64,000 nucleotides of DNA from Ensifer adhaerens (GTDB lineage Bacteria; Pseudomonadota; Alphaproteobacteria; Rhizobiales; Rhizobiaceae), in the NCBI RefSeq assembly GCF_001270265.1, contig NZ_LGAP01000027.1:1-64000 (forward strand), read 5' to 3'. Every line of letters starts with the position of its first letter. Positions within the stretch are counted from its first letter, which is position 1. The notes beneath the pieces were generated by a model. That model was given only the letters and a program-made list of their open reading frames with translations. It was not told the DNA's origin and ran no database searches. Made by a program: the position numbers and the translations under genes. Shown here piece by piece: positions 8,471-17,738 of the stretch.

Positions 8471-8636
8471 TGGATTCAACCACAAGCTCCGTTGGGGATT
8501 TTGGTGGGAACGTCTGCGGAGGGCGGGACAAGCCGCAATTTCGTCCGCTGAGGCAACGCGGCGGGCGGCGCGAATGCACCACCTGCCTTAAAAGACGGAC
8601 TTACCCTGTTTCTTTCTGACGAGCGAGGCGAGGATT

Positions 8637-9740
8637 ATGAAGATATCGGGAATTTCGCTGTATGGGCTGGATCTGCCGCTCGAGACGCCGCAGACCCTCT
8701 CGCGCGGGAGGACATTCGACAAGTTCAAATCCACCTTTATTAAGATCGACACCGATGAGGGTGTCTCAGGCTGGGGGGAGGTTTGCCCTTGGGGATCATC
8801 GTATCTAGCCGCATTTCCAGGCGGCGTGAGAGCGGCCCTGATGGAAATGGCTCCGCAACTGATTGGTCACGATCCGATGCGACCAGACGTCCTGGTACGG
8901 CACATGGATCGCATTTTGGCCGGCCACATTTATGCGAAAGCGGCCGTCGATTTCGCCATATGGGACGTAATGGGCAAGGCAACCTCCCGGCCCATATACG
9001 AACTGCTCGGCGGCAAGGAAGAAAACCCGGTACCGCGACTGGCTTCCGTCCATCTCGATACGAACGATCAGATGAATGCTGAAATCGAGCGGAAGAGGAC
9101 CGCGGGTTTCCGAAACTTCTCGGTCAAGATGGGGCGCGGGATCGACAACGACATCGAGACGATCCGCACCGTGACTGAACAAAGGCGGCCCGGTGAACTG
9201 TTCATCTTCGATGCAAACGGCGGTTGGAGTCCCCACGAAGCATCCCGCGTCATGAACTCTGTAGGTCACCTGGACACGACTTTCGAACAACCGTGCCTGA
9301 CGTATGAAGAATGCATGGTCGTACGAACGAGAACGCGTCAGCCCATCTCGCTCGACGAGTGCATGGTCGAGCTGCGCGATTTTGTGCGCGCGCTGTCCGA
9401 TCGCGGCTGTGAACTCGTTAGCATCAAACTTGCGCGCGTCGGCGGCCTTACCAAGGCAAGAGCAATTCGCGACCTATGCCTTGCGTACGACATCAACATG
9501 TTCATGATGTGCATGGCCGGCACGGTTATTAACGATACCGTCGCTGCCCATTTTGCCCAGACAATTCCTGCCAACCGTTTTTGTGGCGCCTGGTCGTGCC
9601 AGGACTACATCACAGTAGATCCTGCGCCTCAGCGCGGCGCAAGGACGGTCAACGGGCACATGCCGCCACCGAATTTGCCCGGCCTTGGAGTGGAACCTGA
9701 CGTCGAGCTCCTGGGGGAACCGCTGGCAGTCTTCGACTGA
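8637..9740 (+). CDS. Mandelate racemase/muconate lactonizing enzyme family protein
   Basis: An enolase-superfamily enzyme (367 aa) that abstracts a proton alpha to a carboxylate and then racemises, epimerises or dehydrates the substrate. The Mg ligands are Asp192 (FDANGG), Glu217 (FEQP) and Asp240 (SLDE). The candidate acid/base lysines are Lys164 (FSVKMG) and Lys264 (SIKLARVGGLTKAR). The lysine pair and the KLARVGG motif recall the cis-3-hydroxyproline dehydratase / hydroxyproline-betaine epimerase branch, so a proline-betaine-like substrate is possible but unproved. It stands alone behind operator pair B and converges on the Pot-type importer operon with only 26 bp between stops. Confidence 0.88.
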   Translation: MKISGISLYGLDLPLETPQTLSRGRTFDKFKSTFIKIDTDEGVSGWGEVCPWGSSYLAAFPGGVRAALMEMAPQLIGHDPMRPDVLVRHMDRILAGHIYAKAAVDFAIWDVMGKATSRPIYELLGGKEENPVPRLASVHLDTNDQMNAEIERKRTAGFRNFSVKMGRGIDNDIETIRTVTEQRRPGELFIFDANGGWSPHEASRVMNSVGHLDTTFEQPCLTYEECMVVRTRTRQPISLDECMVELRDFVRALSDRGCELVSIKLARVGGLTKARAIRDLCLAYDINMFMMCMAGTVINDTVAAHFAQTIPANRFCGAWSCQDYITVDPAPQRGARTVNGHMPPPNLPGLGVEPDVELLGEPLAVFD

Positions 9741-9766
9741 GGAGTACGCCAAGCCGGATCAAGACG

Positions 9767-10702
9767 TTATGGTCGAAGACCTCGGAGTCGTTCGGAGCGC
9801 CGGCGCAACACCTCAACGGTAGCCAGTAATGCGACCGACACGAGGATGAGAAGGGTTGCCGCAGCCAAGATCGCAGGACTCACCTGCTCGCGCAGGCCGC
9901 CCCACATCTGACGTGGGATGGTTATTTGCTGGGGGCCACCGACAAATAGAACCGTGACAACCTCGTCGAACGATGTGGCGAACGCGAAGAGCGCTCCCGA
10001 TATGATGCCGGGCAGAATAAGCGGCATAATTACTTTGAAGAAGGTCCTGATTGGCGATGCCCCGAGACTTGCGGCAGCGCGCGCAAGTGAACTGTCAAAG
10101 CCAGTTAGGGTGGCCTTGACAGTGATTACGACGAAGGGGACGCCAAGCGCGGTATGAGCGAGTACGAGCCCGGTGAACGTGGACGTAAGTCGACCGCATT
10201 CGAAGCCCACGATCCCGCAGGGGTTCGAATAAAAGAAGAACAAGCCCGTTGCGATTATGACGACCGGAATGATCATCGGAGCCAAAAGGATGGCCGTGAC
10301 AAAACGTTTGTAGGGCATTTCATCACGAACCAGCCCAAGGGCTGCGAGAGTACCGAGAATGGTCGCCAGTATGGTCGAGCAAACTCCTACCAGGATGGAG
10401 TTCTTCGCGGCGTTGAACCATGTCGAATTGCTCCACATGTCGGCCAGCCATTCAATCCCAAAGGGCGCGTCGGGTTGCGCCATCCCGAACTTGACCAGAA
10501 GCTCATACCACCGGAAGGAATACCCTTCGGGATCCAGTGCCAACATCTTGTGGGTGAACGAGAAATAAGGCTCCGCATTAAAACTCAGCGGAATCACGAT
10601 TAGGACCGGGATAACCAGGAACATGAAGATGCACGAGCAGATCGTGAGATAGACCCAGCGCCAAATTCTTTCACTCGGTTCTGCGTGGGCAGGCAACTTC
10701 AT
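9767..10702 (-). CDS. Spermidine/putrescine-type ABC importer permease (PotC-like)
   Basis: An inner-membrane permease of the PotC type (311 aa), last gene of a four-gene importer operon. It has six hydrophobic segments. The EAA loop for ATPase contact is seen as RAAASLGASPIRTFFKVIMPLILPGI near residues 205-230. The ATG at 10702 has GGGAG six bases upstream and begins just after the potB-like stop at 10752. A longer frame would need a TTG start inside potB, which is less likely. Pot-type importers carry polyamines, but relatives carry opines, betaines and other amines, so the cargo is not assured. Confidence 0.9.
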   Translation of the reverse strand: MKLPAHAEPSERIWRWVYLTICSCIFMFLVIPVLIVIPLSFNAEPYFSFTHKMLALDPEGYSFRWYELLVKFGMAQPDAPFGIEWLADMWSNSTWFNAAKNSILVGVCSTILATILGTLAALGLVRDEMPYKRFVTAILLAPMIIPVVIIATGLFFFYSNPCGIVGFECGRLTSTFTGLVLAHTALGVPFVVITVKATLTGFDSSLARAAASLGASPIRTFFKVIMPLILPGIISGALFAFATSFDEVVTVLFVGGPQQITIPRQMWGGLREQVSPAILAAATLLILVSVALLATVEVLRRRSERLRGLRP

Positions 10703-10751
10703 GTTTGTCTCCCGGATTATCAGTGGCGGCTTCGGTTGTGCTGCGAAGTCG

Positions 10752-11996
10752 CTAGCCAAGTTTCAGTTTGTCGACGCCCACCAACCGGTCGTAGATCCAG
10801 TAGAGAACGATGACGCCTGCCAAAAGAATGAAGGCTAGCGCTGCAGCAAGAGACCAGTTCGACGCGCCAAGATGATACTGGATCATGTTGGAGATGAGCT
10901 GGCCGTCCGCGCCACCCACCAGGGCCGGCGTGATGTAGTAGCCGACCGCCAGGATGAAAACGAGCAGCGAGCCGGCCGCGACGCCAGGTAATGTGAGCGG
11001 CAAATAGACCCGACGAAACGCCGTCCAACTCGACGCCCCGAGGCTTCGTGCCGCACGAACGTAGGCCGGATTGATCATGCGCATCACTGAGTAAAGTGGC
11101 AGCACTATAAAAGGCAGCAGGACGTGCGTCATGACGATTATCGTGCCCACATTGTTGTATATGAGCTTCAAACGATGATCGGTGTCGATCAGGCCCATGG
11201 CGACCAGAACATTGTTGACGACGCCCTGTCCCTGCAGCAGCACGATCCAACTTGAGGTTCGGACCAGAAGCGACGTCCAAAAAGGCAGCAGCACCAGAAT
11301 AAGCAGCAGATTGGCGGTCGACTGCCTCACCGTGGCGATCAGGTGCGCGATTGGGAAGGCCAGAGCGAGGCAGAGAAGCGTGATAAACGCCGACTGCCAA
11401 AGCGTCTTGGCGAAAAGCCCCACGTAAAGGCGGCGCTCCGGCGGAACGGATACAATGCGACCGTCGGCATCCCGCTGACGGTCGGCCGCTATGATGTAGT
11501 AGTCTAGCGAGTATCGGTTCGAAGCCGTGCGCATCGCATGCCAGACGCGAGGATCCGCCCACCTGGCGTCCTTCGCCAATACCGCATCCTTGAATGGCGC
11601 CGCGAAATCGGCAGCGGCCCTCGCGGATGAGGTGAATAGCGACCTGGATCCAGGCAGAACGTCGTTGATCCGCGTTCCGGCCGCTCCGGCAGTTCGGTTG
11701 CGTCGCATCAGCTCAAGATCAGCGGCCAACGCCGTATACGCCGTTTCGTCCGGTGCGACGTTCGTGGGGTTCGCATCGAACCACGCGGTGAGGTTTGGCG
11801 CCGTCTGCGCAAACCCTTCGTTGTTGATCGAACGGAACAAAACTTGGCCAATCGGCACAACAAACGTGATGACTATGAAGATCAGCAGCGGAGCGACGAG
11901 CGCCATGGCGCGCAGACGGGCCCTGCCCCGCGCCGCATCCAGCGCTACGCGCAGGGGACGACCGTCGGCAGTCGTGACTTCAAGTAGGGCGGCCAT
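10752..11996 (-). CDS. Spermidine/putrescine-type ABC importer permease (PotB-like)
   Basis: A PotB-type permease of 414 aa. The first transmembrane segment (LRAMALVAPLLIFIVITFVV) is followed by a large soluble insertion at about residues 65-190. The remaining segments follow, with an EAA loop visible as RSLGASSWTAFRRVYLPLTLPGV. The insertion explains the length compared with the usual 280-310 aa and is known in some alphaproteobacterial members. It is in one operon with the binding protein upstream (69 bp) and the PotC-like permease downstream. Confidence 0.9.
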   Translation of the reverse strand: MAALLEVTTADGRPLRVALDAARGRARLRAMALVAPLLIFIVITFVVPIGQVLFRSINNEGFAQTAPNLTAWFDANPTNVAPDETAYTALAADLELMRRNRTAGAAGTRINDVLPGSRSLFTSSARAAADFAAPFKDAVLAKDARWADPRVWHAMRTASNRYSLDYYIIAADRQRDADGRIVSVPPERRLYVGLFAKTLWQSAFITLLCLALAFPIAHLIATVRQSTANLLLILVLLPFWTSLLVRTSSWIVLLQGQGVVNNVLVAMGLIDTDHRLKLIYNNVGTIIVMTHVLLPFIVLPLYSVMRMINPAYVRAARSLGASSWTAFRRVYLPLTLPGVAAGSLLVFILAVGYYITPALVGGADGQLISNMIQYHLGASNWSLAAALAFILLAGVIVLYWIYDRLVGVDKLKLG

Positions 11997-12065
11997 TTTC
12001 CGATCCTCGCGATGAATGACGGCCGGGCGGGTCCAAACGATATCAGACCCGCCTCGACTGCGACG

Positions 12066-13136
12066 TCAGTTTGAGGCGAGCCAGGTGTTGAAACGCTCCG
12101 TCAACTCTGCTTCGTGATCCGCCCAAAACTCCGAAGAGACTGAAAGCGCGTTCTTCAGATTTTCGGGGTTGGTCGGCATGTGGGGACGAATGTCTGTCTT
12201 TCCGTCCTTGAAGAAGTGCACGAGCGGAACGGCGGACTTGCGCGCGGGACCGAACGGAAGCTCGGTCGCCATGCTTGCAAGCTGCTTGGTGTCTGTCGAG
12301 AAGGCCAGGTATTTTTTAGCATCGTCGAGGTGCGGCGCGCCCTTGGGGATGACGAACATCGCGAAGTCGTAGATCTGGCCGTCCCAAACCGTGGAAAACG
12401 GCTTGCCCTCAGAAACAGCCGCATTGAAGAAGCGGTTCGCGGGACCTGTCGACATTACCACTTCGCCGTCGGCGAGGAGACGAGCGGCTTCCGCATTTGC
12501 CTGATACCAAACGAGGTCCCCCTTGATGGAGTCCAGCTTTTTGAAGGCGCGGTCCACACCTTCCGGGGTTGCAAGCACCTTGTATACTTCGGCGGCGGGA
12601 ACGCCGTCCGCCATAAGCGCCATCTCAAGAGCGAACTTGGGTTGCTTGCGGAGGGCGCGCTTGCCCGGGAACTTCTGTGTATCGAAGAACTCTGCCATAG
12701 TGGCGGGGCCTTGCGGGAACTTCTTATTGTCGTAGGCGAACACCCACGAATAGACCACAGTTGCCACGCCGCATTCGGTAATCGCTCCTTCCATGAAATC
12801 GCTCTTGGCCGCAGTACCGTTGGACGCGGCCGGGAGGATTGCCGGATCAATCTGCTCGAGAAGCCCTTCGTCGCATCCGCGGATCGCGTCCGGATACTCG
12901 ACCTCAACGACATCCACCGTCACATTGTTGGCTTCGACCATCGACTTAATCAACGCCGTCGGATTGTCTGAGTCGACCATGCTGGATTTGATGCCGGTCT
13001 GTTCGGTAAACGGCTTGTTGAATGCAGCTACTTGCCCGGCTCCGTAGTCGCCACCCCACGACATCACGACAACATCAGCCTTGGCCGAAGCTGCCAGGAC
13101 CAGGACCATTGCCGTCGTAAGAAAATACGTCTTCAT
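12066..13136 (-). CDS. ABC importer substrate-binding protein (PotD-like)
   Basis: A periplasmic extracellular solute-binding protein (356 aa) that captures the cargo for the PotB/PotC-like permeases. The signal peptide MKTYFLTTAMVLVLAASAKA is followed by the start of the mature domain DVVVMSWGGDYGAGQ, a motif shared by polyamine- and opine-type binding proteins. Mature length fits the family. It is transcribed between the ATPase gene (89 bp upstream) and the PotB-like permease. A weak operator half (TTGCGTATG) lies in the gap before it. Ligand prediction is unsafe: acidic pocket residues of true PotD were not checked structurally. Confidence 0.9.
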   Translation of the reverse strand: MKTYFLTTAMVLVLAASAKADVVVMSWGGDYGAGQVAAFNKPFTEQTGIKSSMVDSDNPTALIKSMVEANNVTVDVVEVEYPDAIRGCDEGLLEQIDPAILPAASNGTAAKSDFMEGAITECGVATVVYSWVFAYDNKKFPQGPATMAEFFDTQKFPGKRALRKQPKFALEMALMADGVPAAEVYKVLATPEGVDRAFKKLDSIKGDLVWYQANAEAARLLADGEVVMSTGPANRFFNAAVSEGKPFSTVWDGQIYDFAMFVIPKGAPHLDDAKKYLAFSTDTKQLASMATELPFGPARKSAVPLVHFFKDGKTDIRPHMPTNPENLKNALSVSSEFWADHEAELTERFNTWLASN

Positions 13137-13225
13137 ACTCGGTTCTCCCGTTAGATTTGACTGTTCCCAGATTGCGTATGCCTTTTCGGCACTCTCTTTA
13201 TTGCCCGGACGCTCCCGTCCGGCAG

Positions 13226-14392
13226 TCAGATAGGATCAAGCGCTCTAGCATCCTCCGGATGCCACCCGATCCTAATGCGTTCACCAGGAGACAACTTGGT
13301 CTGTCCCAGTGTGTTGCGCATCTTCACGATGAAGTTGTCGTTGCCCGCCGCTTTGAGACGGCAGTGCAGAATGTCCCCCATGTAGACAGTGTCGATCACC
13401 GAGGCGTCGATGGTGTGTGCGCCTGCCGGCATCAGTTCAGGCTTGAACTCGACCCTTTCCGGGCGGATCGAGACCGACGTTTCCTGGCCTTTCGCATTAA
13501 CGCCCACCGCCGTTGCGCTGATCAACTCGCCATTCGACAGGCGGACGAGCGCCCTGTCGCCTTTGACTTCCTCCACGAGGCCCCTCAGGCTGTTGTTTGC
13601 ACCAATGAACTGGGCAACAAAGCTGTTTTGAGGACGCTCGTAGAGATCGGCGGGAGTGGCCAATTGCTGGATGCGGCCGTCATTGAATACCGCGATCCGG
13701 TCGGACATGGTCAAAGCTTCGCTCTGATCGTGAGTGACATACACGACCGTAATCCCAATCCGCTCGTGCAGGCTTTTGATCTCAAGTTGCATATGCTCGC
13801 GCAAATGCTTGTCCAACGCGCCCAGTGGCTCATCCATCAGCACAAGCGCGGGGTCAAAGACGAGTGCTCGTGCCAATGCGATGCGCTGTTGCTGACCTCC
13901 CGAAAGCTGAGCTGGCCGACGGTCGGCAAAAGCTCCCATCTTGACCATATCCAACGCGTGTTTGATCTGTGCCTCGCGCTGCGGCTTCGCGATGCCCCTG
14001 ACTTCGAGCGGAAAGGAGAGGTTTTCCGCGACGGTCATATGGGGGAACAGGGCGTAGCTCTGAAATACCATACCGATTCCGCGTTTGTGCGGCGGCACCA
14101 AGTTGATATCGCGTCCCGAAAGTCGAATTTCGCCGTGGGTTGCGGTTTCAAATCCGGCGAGCATCATCAGGCATGTGGTTTTGCCCGAGCCGGACGGCCC
14201 GAGCATGGTCAGGAACTCTCCCTTCGAGACGGCAAGATTGAGATCTTTTACGACGAGCGATAGCCCGTCGTAGCTTTTTTGAACCCGGTCGAAAACAACG
14301 TACTCGGCCGGATCAGGACAGCCGTGAGAGCGGGGCGTGTTTCCCTGTGCCTTCGGGGGTAGAGTGCCGTGGGTTGCAAACGTCGCCTCCAT
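13226..14392 (-). CDS. ABC importer ATPase (PotA-like)
   Basis: The ATPase of the Pot-type importer (388 aa). It shows Walker A GPSGSGKTT, the Q-loop VFQSYALFPHMT, signature LSGGQQQRIALARAL, Walker B LVLMDEPLGALD, and an H-loop in YVTHDQSEA. A C-terminal TOBE domain follows (about residues 285-385). About 30 extra residues precede the usual start (VFDRVQKSYDG), so the true start may lie further in. It is the first gene of the operon, divergent from the enoyl-CoA hydratase homologue across the triple operator at 14406-14459. Confidence 0.92.
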   Translation of the reverse strand: MEATFATHGTLPPKAQGNTPRSHGCPDPAEYVVFDRVQKSYDGLSLVVKDLNLAVSKGEFLTMLGPSGSGKTTCLMMLAGFETATHGEIRLSGRDINLVPPHKRGIGMVFQSYALFPHMTVAENLSFPLEVRGIAKPQREAQIKHALDMVKMGAFADRRPAQLSGGQQQRIALARALVFDPALVLMDEPLGALDKHLREHMQLEIKSLHERIGITVVYVTHDQSEALTMSDRIAVFNDGRIQQLATPADLYERPQNSFVAQFIGANNSLRGLVEEVKGDRALVRLSNGELISATAVGVNAKGQETSVSIRPERVEFKPELMPAGAHTIDASVIDTVYMGDILHCRLKAAGNDNFIVKMRNTLGQTKLSPGERIRIGWHPEDARALDPI

Positions 14393-14405
14393 TCGTCGTC
14401 CTCCA

Positions 14406-14459
14406 TACTCAAGGGTATGATTGCATCACCTGTTAGTTTCTTCAATGGCCTTTCTGGTA
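14406..14459. promoter_or_regulatory. Island operator triplet C (Pot-like importer / hydratase)
   Basis: TACTCAAGGGTA at 14406-14417 fits the consensus fully and is part of the larger palindrome CATACTCAAGGGTATG. CACCTGTTAGTT at 14427 and GCCTTTCTGGTA at 14448 follow at exact 21-bp steps. The array fills the divergent spacer between the importer operon and the enoyl-CoA hydratase homologue. Confidence 0.75.
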
Positions 14460-14535
14460 TATTTTAATTCATTGAAGGACGTCGCGCACGAGAACGGTGA
14501 CTCCGTTCGGTTTCACGAATTACAAGGAGGTGAAT

Positions 14536-15324
14536 GTGCCCGTGGAGACCTTCGAAGACGGAAAGATCGCGCTGACGATCGGGCGCGTGGCGCGCCTAAA
14601 GATCAACAGGCCGGACAAAAGGAACGCGATGAACCGCGCAATGTGGCGCGGCATAACAGAAGCCTGCGGGCGGCTTTCGGAACACCCGGAAGTCCGAGTT
14701 GTTGTTTTTGGCGGTGTAGGTCCGCATTTCTGCAGTGGCGCCGATATCTCGGAATTCGCGGAAACCTACGCGTCCGATGCGACTGCGGAACAGTATAACA
14801 GTGGCTATCGCGCGGCTGAAACGGTCTTGAGAAACCTGAGTGTTCCTGTAATCGCCGAAATCCGGGGAGCCTGTCTGGGGGGCGGGCTTGGACTCGCATT
14901 GTCGGCCGACCTCAGGTTCTCCGATGAAACTGCAAAAATTGCAGTTACTGCGTCGAAGCTCGGCATTTCATACAGCGCCGAAGACTGCGCTCGCCTCATT
15001 GAAAAGATCGGTGTGACGCGGACCAAGGATATGCTCCTGTCAGCAAGAACGATCGCGTCGCAAGAGGCGCTTTCCTGGGGACTGGTCGACCGGGTCGTCG
15101 CCCCTGAGGGCCTAACAGACCTTGTCGATTCCTACGCAGAAGATCTGGCGGCACGGTCGCGCGCTTCTCTACGGGCGATGAAATTCATCATCAATGCAAT
15201 CGCCGAGCCCAATGCGAAGTTATGCGATGAACTCCGCGCTACCTACTCTCAGCTCTTCCGGGGCCCCGATCTCGTCGAAGGCGCGAAGGCGTTCCTGCAG
15301 AAGCGCGAGCCTGTGTTCGACTGA
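14536..15324 (+). CDS. Enoyl-CoA hydratase/isomerase-family protein
   Basis: A crotonase-fold protein (262 aa) acting on CoA thioesters. The CoA/oxyanion features are visible: FCSGADISEF for the first oxyanion loop and GACLGGGLGLALSADLRF for the second. Crotonases that hydrate use two glutamates, one in GGGxE and one in FGxPE. Here the first position is Gly (GGGLGLAL) and the second region reads IAVTASKLGI, so both appear absent. It may isomerise, decarboxylate or hydrolyse instead. The GTG at 14536 is chosen because a perfect AAGGAGGTG Shine-Dalgarno lies just upstream; the longer frame from 14497 has none. It is divergent from the Pot-type operon. Confidence 0.88.
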   Translation: MPVETFEDGKIALTIGRVARLKINRPDKRNAMNRAMWRGITEACGRLSEHPEVRVVVFGGVGPHFCSGADISEFAETYASDATAEQYNSGYRAAETVLRNLSVPVIAEIRGACLGGGLGLALSADLRFSDETAKIAVTASKLGISYSAEDCARLIEKIGVTRTKDMLLSARTIASQEALSWGLVDRVVAPEGLTDLVDSYAEDLAARSRASLRAMKFIINAIAEPNAKLCDELRATYSQLFRGPDLVEGAKAFLQKREPVFD

Positions 15325-15325
15325 A

Positions 15326-15353
15326 ATCAGGTCTCAGACGTCAAGGACCTGAT
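15326..15353 (+). terminator. Hairpin terminator after the hydratase homologue
   Basis: ATCAGGTC and GACCTGAT form an 8-bp perfect stem two bases after the stop. There is no U run. Confidence 0.45.
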
Positions 15354-15435
15354 CACGGCGGTCCGCCACGCGCACAGCGGGTGATCCCGAGGGGCTGCCC
15401 TTGCACGTTCGGAAGCGGACCGCGACGGCAGCCTG

Positions 15436-15867
15436 CTACACACCGGAAGGAGCGTCGTTGTAGAGGTTCACCAAATCGGCGGTAACAATGACAGAACCAC
15501 CCACTTCTTGAAGAACCGCGGCGATTGTGGCGATAATTCGGCTGGGGTCCTTCGACGAGAGGCGGGCCGCCTTGACCGCGAATTCCGCATAGACATGCAT
15601 TTCAGGTCTTAGAGGGCTTCGAAAACGAAGGTTCTCAATCGATAGGCCAGCGATGGCATCTTTGGTGAGAAAGCCTGACTCAACGCCGAGCTTGACCATC
15701 GTGCAGAGCGATTGCAGCCCGCTTCCGATCAGTCCGCCGAACGGCGTTTGTTTGCCCGCGTCGTCCGAAAGATGGAATGGCTGCGGGTCCCAAAGGCTTG
15801 CGAATTCAACTATTTCATCACTCGAGACCTTGAGTGCGGAGGTCTTGAAACAATCTCCAGCTTTCAT
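15436..15867 (-). CDS. MaoC-like hot-dog dehydratase
   Basis: A small MaoC-type hot-dog protein (about 143 aa) of the kind that hydrates enoyl-CoA or dehydrates 3-hydroxyacyl-CoA. SSDEIVEFASLWDPQPFHLSDD contains the family's D-P-x-x-[FV]-H motif in place of GDxNPVH. GGLIGSGLQSLCTMVKLG supplies the helix that carries the CoA-contacting Gly. The ATG at 15867 was selected for its position ahead of homology with GGGA six bases upstream; starts at 15879 or 15876 are also possible. It converges on the crotonase-type gene and has a 413-bp spacer behind it, so its promoter is not clear. Confidence 0.8.
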   Translation of the reverse strand: MKAGDCFKTSALKVSSDEIVEFASLWDPQPFHLSDDAGKQTPFGGLIGSGLQSLCTMVKLGVESGFLTKDAIAGLSIENLRFRSPLRPEMHVYAEFAVKAARLSSKDPSRIIATIAAVLQEVGGSVIVTADLVNLYNDAPSGV

Positions 15868-16280
15868 TTGTCGTCCCATCATCCAGGGTCGCTTACGCGA
15901 CCTCTCACGCAAAGAACTCCACCGTCACATCAGCAACGAGACCGGACCGGCCCCTCCTTGGCGTTCAGCAAGTCCCACGGAGCGTACGCACATGAGGATC
16001 CATCTGAACTTCCGCTTCGGAGCAGTGCGCGAGCCGCTTCACAACCAACGCCTTACCAGACTTCTAAGTTTCGCAATCGGTCCCACACCTTCCGCCGCCT
16101 GAGTGCGTCCAGGTTGAAGGATGCCCTGCTCCTGAGGTCTATATTCATTCGTAGGCGACTGCGGCGACTCGGGCCAAATCAGGATGCAACCTCCGCCCAC
16201 CGCGACGGTGAACCGCTTATTTCCTTCGTCAAGATCGAACATGGCAGTCACCTATTCTCAGAGCCGCTAAACACCGCACG
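15868..16280. other. Intergenic region with an unidentified short frame
   Basis: No recognised gene. A 70-codon minus-strand frame (16039-16251) reads MTAMFDLDEGNKRFTVAV and then GGGCILIWPE; it looks protein-like at its start but has no family I know and no strong ribosome site. No island operator copy was seen, which leaves the MaoC gene at 15436-15867 without one. Confidence 0.35.
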
Positions 16281-17711
16281 TCAGATTTGCGGGATCTTGT
16301 CGAACCAAGGCTGAGCCTCCTCGAGGCGTGCGGACATTCTCAGCAAATCAGCTTCACCGCCGAATGGAGCGATCAGCTGGATACCGATTGGCAGCCCGTT
16401 CTCGGACCAGTGCAACGGAAGGCTGGCGGCCGGTTGTCCCGACGCGTTTATTATGGCGAGGAAAGTCGCGTACCGACTGACCTTGGTTCGAAAGCTGAAA
16501 AAGTCGTCGTCCGTCGTGATTAGGCCTAGCTCCGCGGGAGGCTGCATCAGTGTGGGGGTCAGAATGAAGTCATAGTCGCGGATATAGATCGCAAGTTGTC
16601 GGCCTATGGTATGGAACCGCGTGATTGCCAAAGCGTATGCCTCTGCGCTCAGTCCTTTTCCCCGCTGGTAGGCATCCAGAATGGCTGGTTCCAGTTTCTT
16701 TTCCCACCCAGACGCCAGATCGTTGCGAACCTTGCCATTCACCGTCACCGTCACGTTCGCCGCCATGACGTTTACCTGCGCCTCGACGAACTTGGAAAAC
16801 TGAACAGGCGGAAGCGGCGCATCCACGACCTCATGCCCCATCGCCTCAAGCAGACGCTTGGCGATCTGCAGCGCCTTCACGCATTCCGGATCTACCGGAA
16901 TGTCTTCAAACCCTACGCTCCACATAGCGATGCGTCGCGGCCGTCCAAACGGTTTATCCAGCCAGGCAGCATACTGGGTGGTCTTCGGGGGAGCCGCATA
17001 GGGAGCACCGATTTCCATACCGGCGACCCCGTCCAGTGCCGCGGCCGTATCTCTGACGGAACGAGAAAGGACACCATCTGTTGCGAGACCGCCCCACCCC
17101 TCACCCCGGGCCGGGCCGGCGGGGATTAGCCCCCGGGATGGCTTCAAGCCGTAGATGCCGCAGCAGGAAGCCGGAATGCGTATCGAACCGCCGCCGTCGC
17201 TAGCATGCGCCAAAGGAACAACTCCCGCCGCGACGGCCGCAGCCGCCCCGCCGCTCGATCCACCCGGTGAGCGGTTCCTATCCCAGGGATTTCGCGTGGG
17301 CCCACCGTTCTGAACGGCCTCGGTTGTCGGAGCCATACTAAACTCCGGCACCGTCGTTCGACCAAATGGAAGCAGTCCGTCTTCGAGAAACCTGTCAGTC
17401 AGGGTCGAGTTGAAGTTGATTTTTAGCTCGGCGAAAAGGCGCGAACCGAACGAGTTCAACAAGTTCGGATAGCCAAGTCCCGAATCCTTCAGAAGGAACG
17501 GGAGCGCGCCAAACCGACCTTTCAAAGTGGCGTTGTGAGCAAGCTCGCGCCCATGCTCATAGTTGGTATTGCAAAGTGCGTTTATCTTGGGATTCACCTC
17601 TTCCGCACGGCTGATCGCGCAGTCCATGAGTTCGAGAGGGGTTAGTTCCTTGTTGCGCAGCATCCTCGCAAAATCGAGTGCATCGCGCTTCCTGTATTCG
17701 CTCGTGTTCAT
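16281..17711 (-). CDS. Amidase (amidase-signature family, NylA-like)
   Basis: An amidase-signature hydrolase (476 aa) that cuts carboxamide bonds. The Ser-cisSer-Lys triad is visible: Lys75 (PFLLKDSG), Ser152 (RSPGGSSGG) and Ser176 ([10 protein letters not shown]). The stretch [18 protein letters not shown] then [13 protein letters not shown] resembles the branch containing 6-aminohexanoate-cyclic-dimer hydrolase (NylA), in which the two serines are also 24 residues apart. No signal peptide is present, so it is cytoplasmic. It is the last of three co-directional genes: deacetylase-like hydrolase, CoA ligase, amidase (gaps 22 and 27 bp). The likely order is that an amide is cut and the acid is then activated with CoA. 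The natural amide is unknown. Confidence 0.92.
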   Translation of the reverse strand: MNTSEYRKRDALDFARMLRNKELTPLELMDCAISRAEEVNPKINALCNTNYEHGRELAHNATLKGRFGALPFLLKDSGLGYPNLLNSFGSRLFAELKINFNSTLTDRFLEDGLLPFGRTTVPEFSMAPTTEAVQNGGPTRNPWDRNRSPGGSSGGAAAAVAAGVVPLAHASDGGGSIRIPASCCGIYGLKPSRGLIPAGPARGEGWGGLATDGVLSRSVRDTAAALDGVAGMEIGAPYAAPPKTTQYAAWLDKPFGRPRRIAMWSVGFEDIPVDPECVKALQIAKRLLEAMGHEVVDAPLPPVQFSKFVEAQVNVMAANVTVTVNGKVRNDLASGWEKKLEPAILDAYQRGKGLSAEAYALAITRFHTIGRQLAIYIRDYDFILTPTLMQPPAELGLITTDDDFFSFRTKVSRYATFLAIINASGQPAASLPLHWSENGLPIGIQLIAPFGGEADLLRMSARLEEAQPWFDKIPQI

Positions 17712-17738
17712 TGCGCAGTCTCTCGCACTATGTTTTCG

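Larger units (their letters stand above)
8160..8636. other. Intergenic region upstream of the enolase-superfamily gene
   Basis: This 477-bp stretch has the LysR terminator hairpin at its left and operator pair B near 8439-8470. A purine-rich ribosome site (GAGCGAGGCGAGG) precedes the ATG at 8637. No gene is seen in the remainder. Confidence 0.5.

Noticed and set aside
12180-12971. 263-codon plus-strand frame antisense to the PotD-like gene
   Set aside because: The binding protein has a signal peptide and family motifs; the antisense frame has none.
13145-13178. Operator pair between the PotA-like and PotD-like genes
   Set aside because: CTCCCGTTAGAT and CCAGATTGCGTA each keep only part of one half and start 22 bp apart; too weak to list as an operator.
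13157-14263. 368-codon plus-strand frame antisense to the PotA-like gene
   Set aside because: Shadow composition and a clear ATPase on the other strand.
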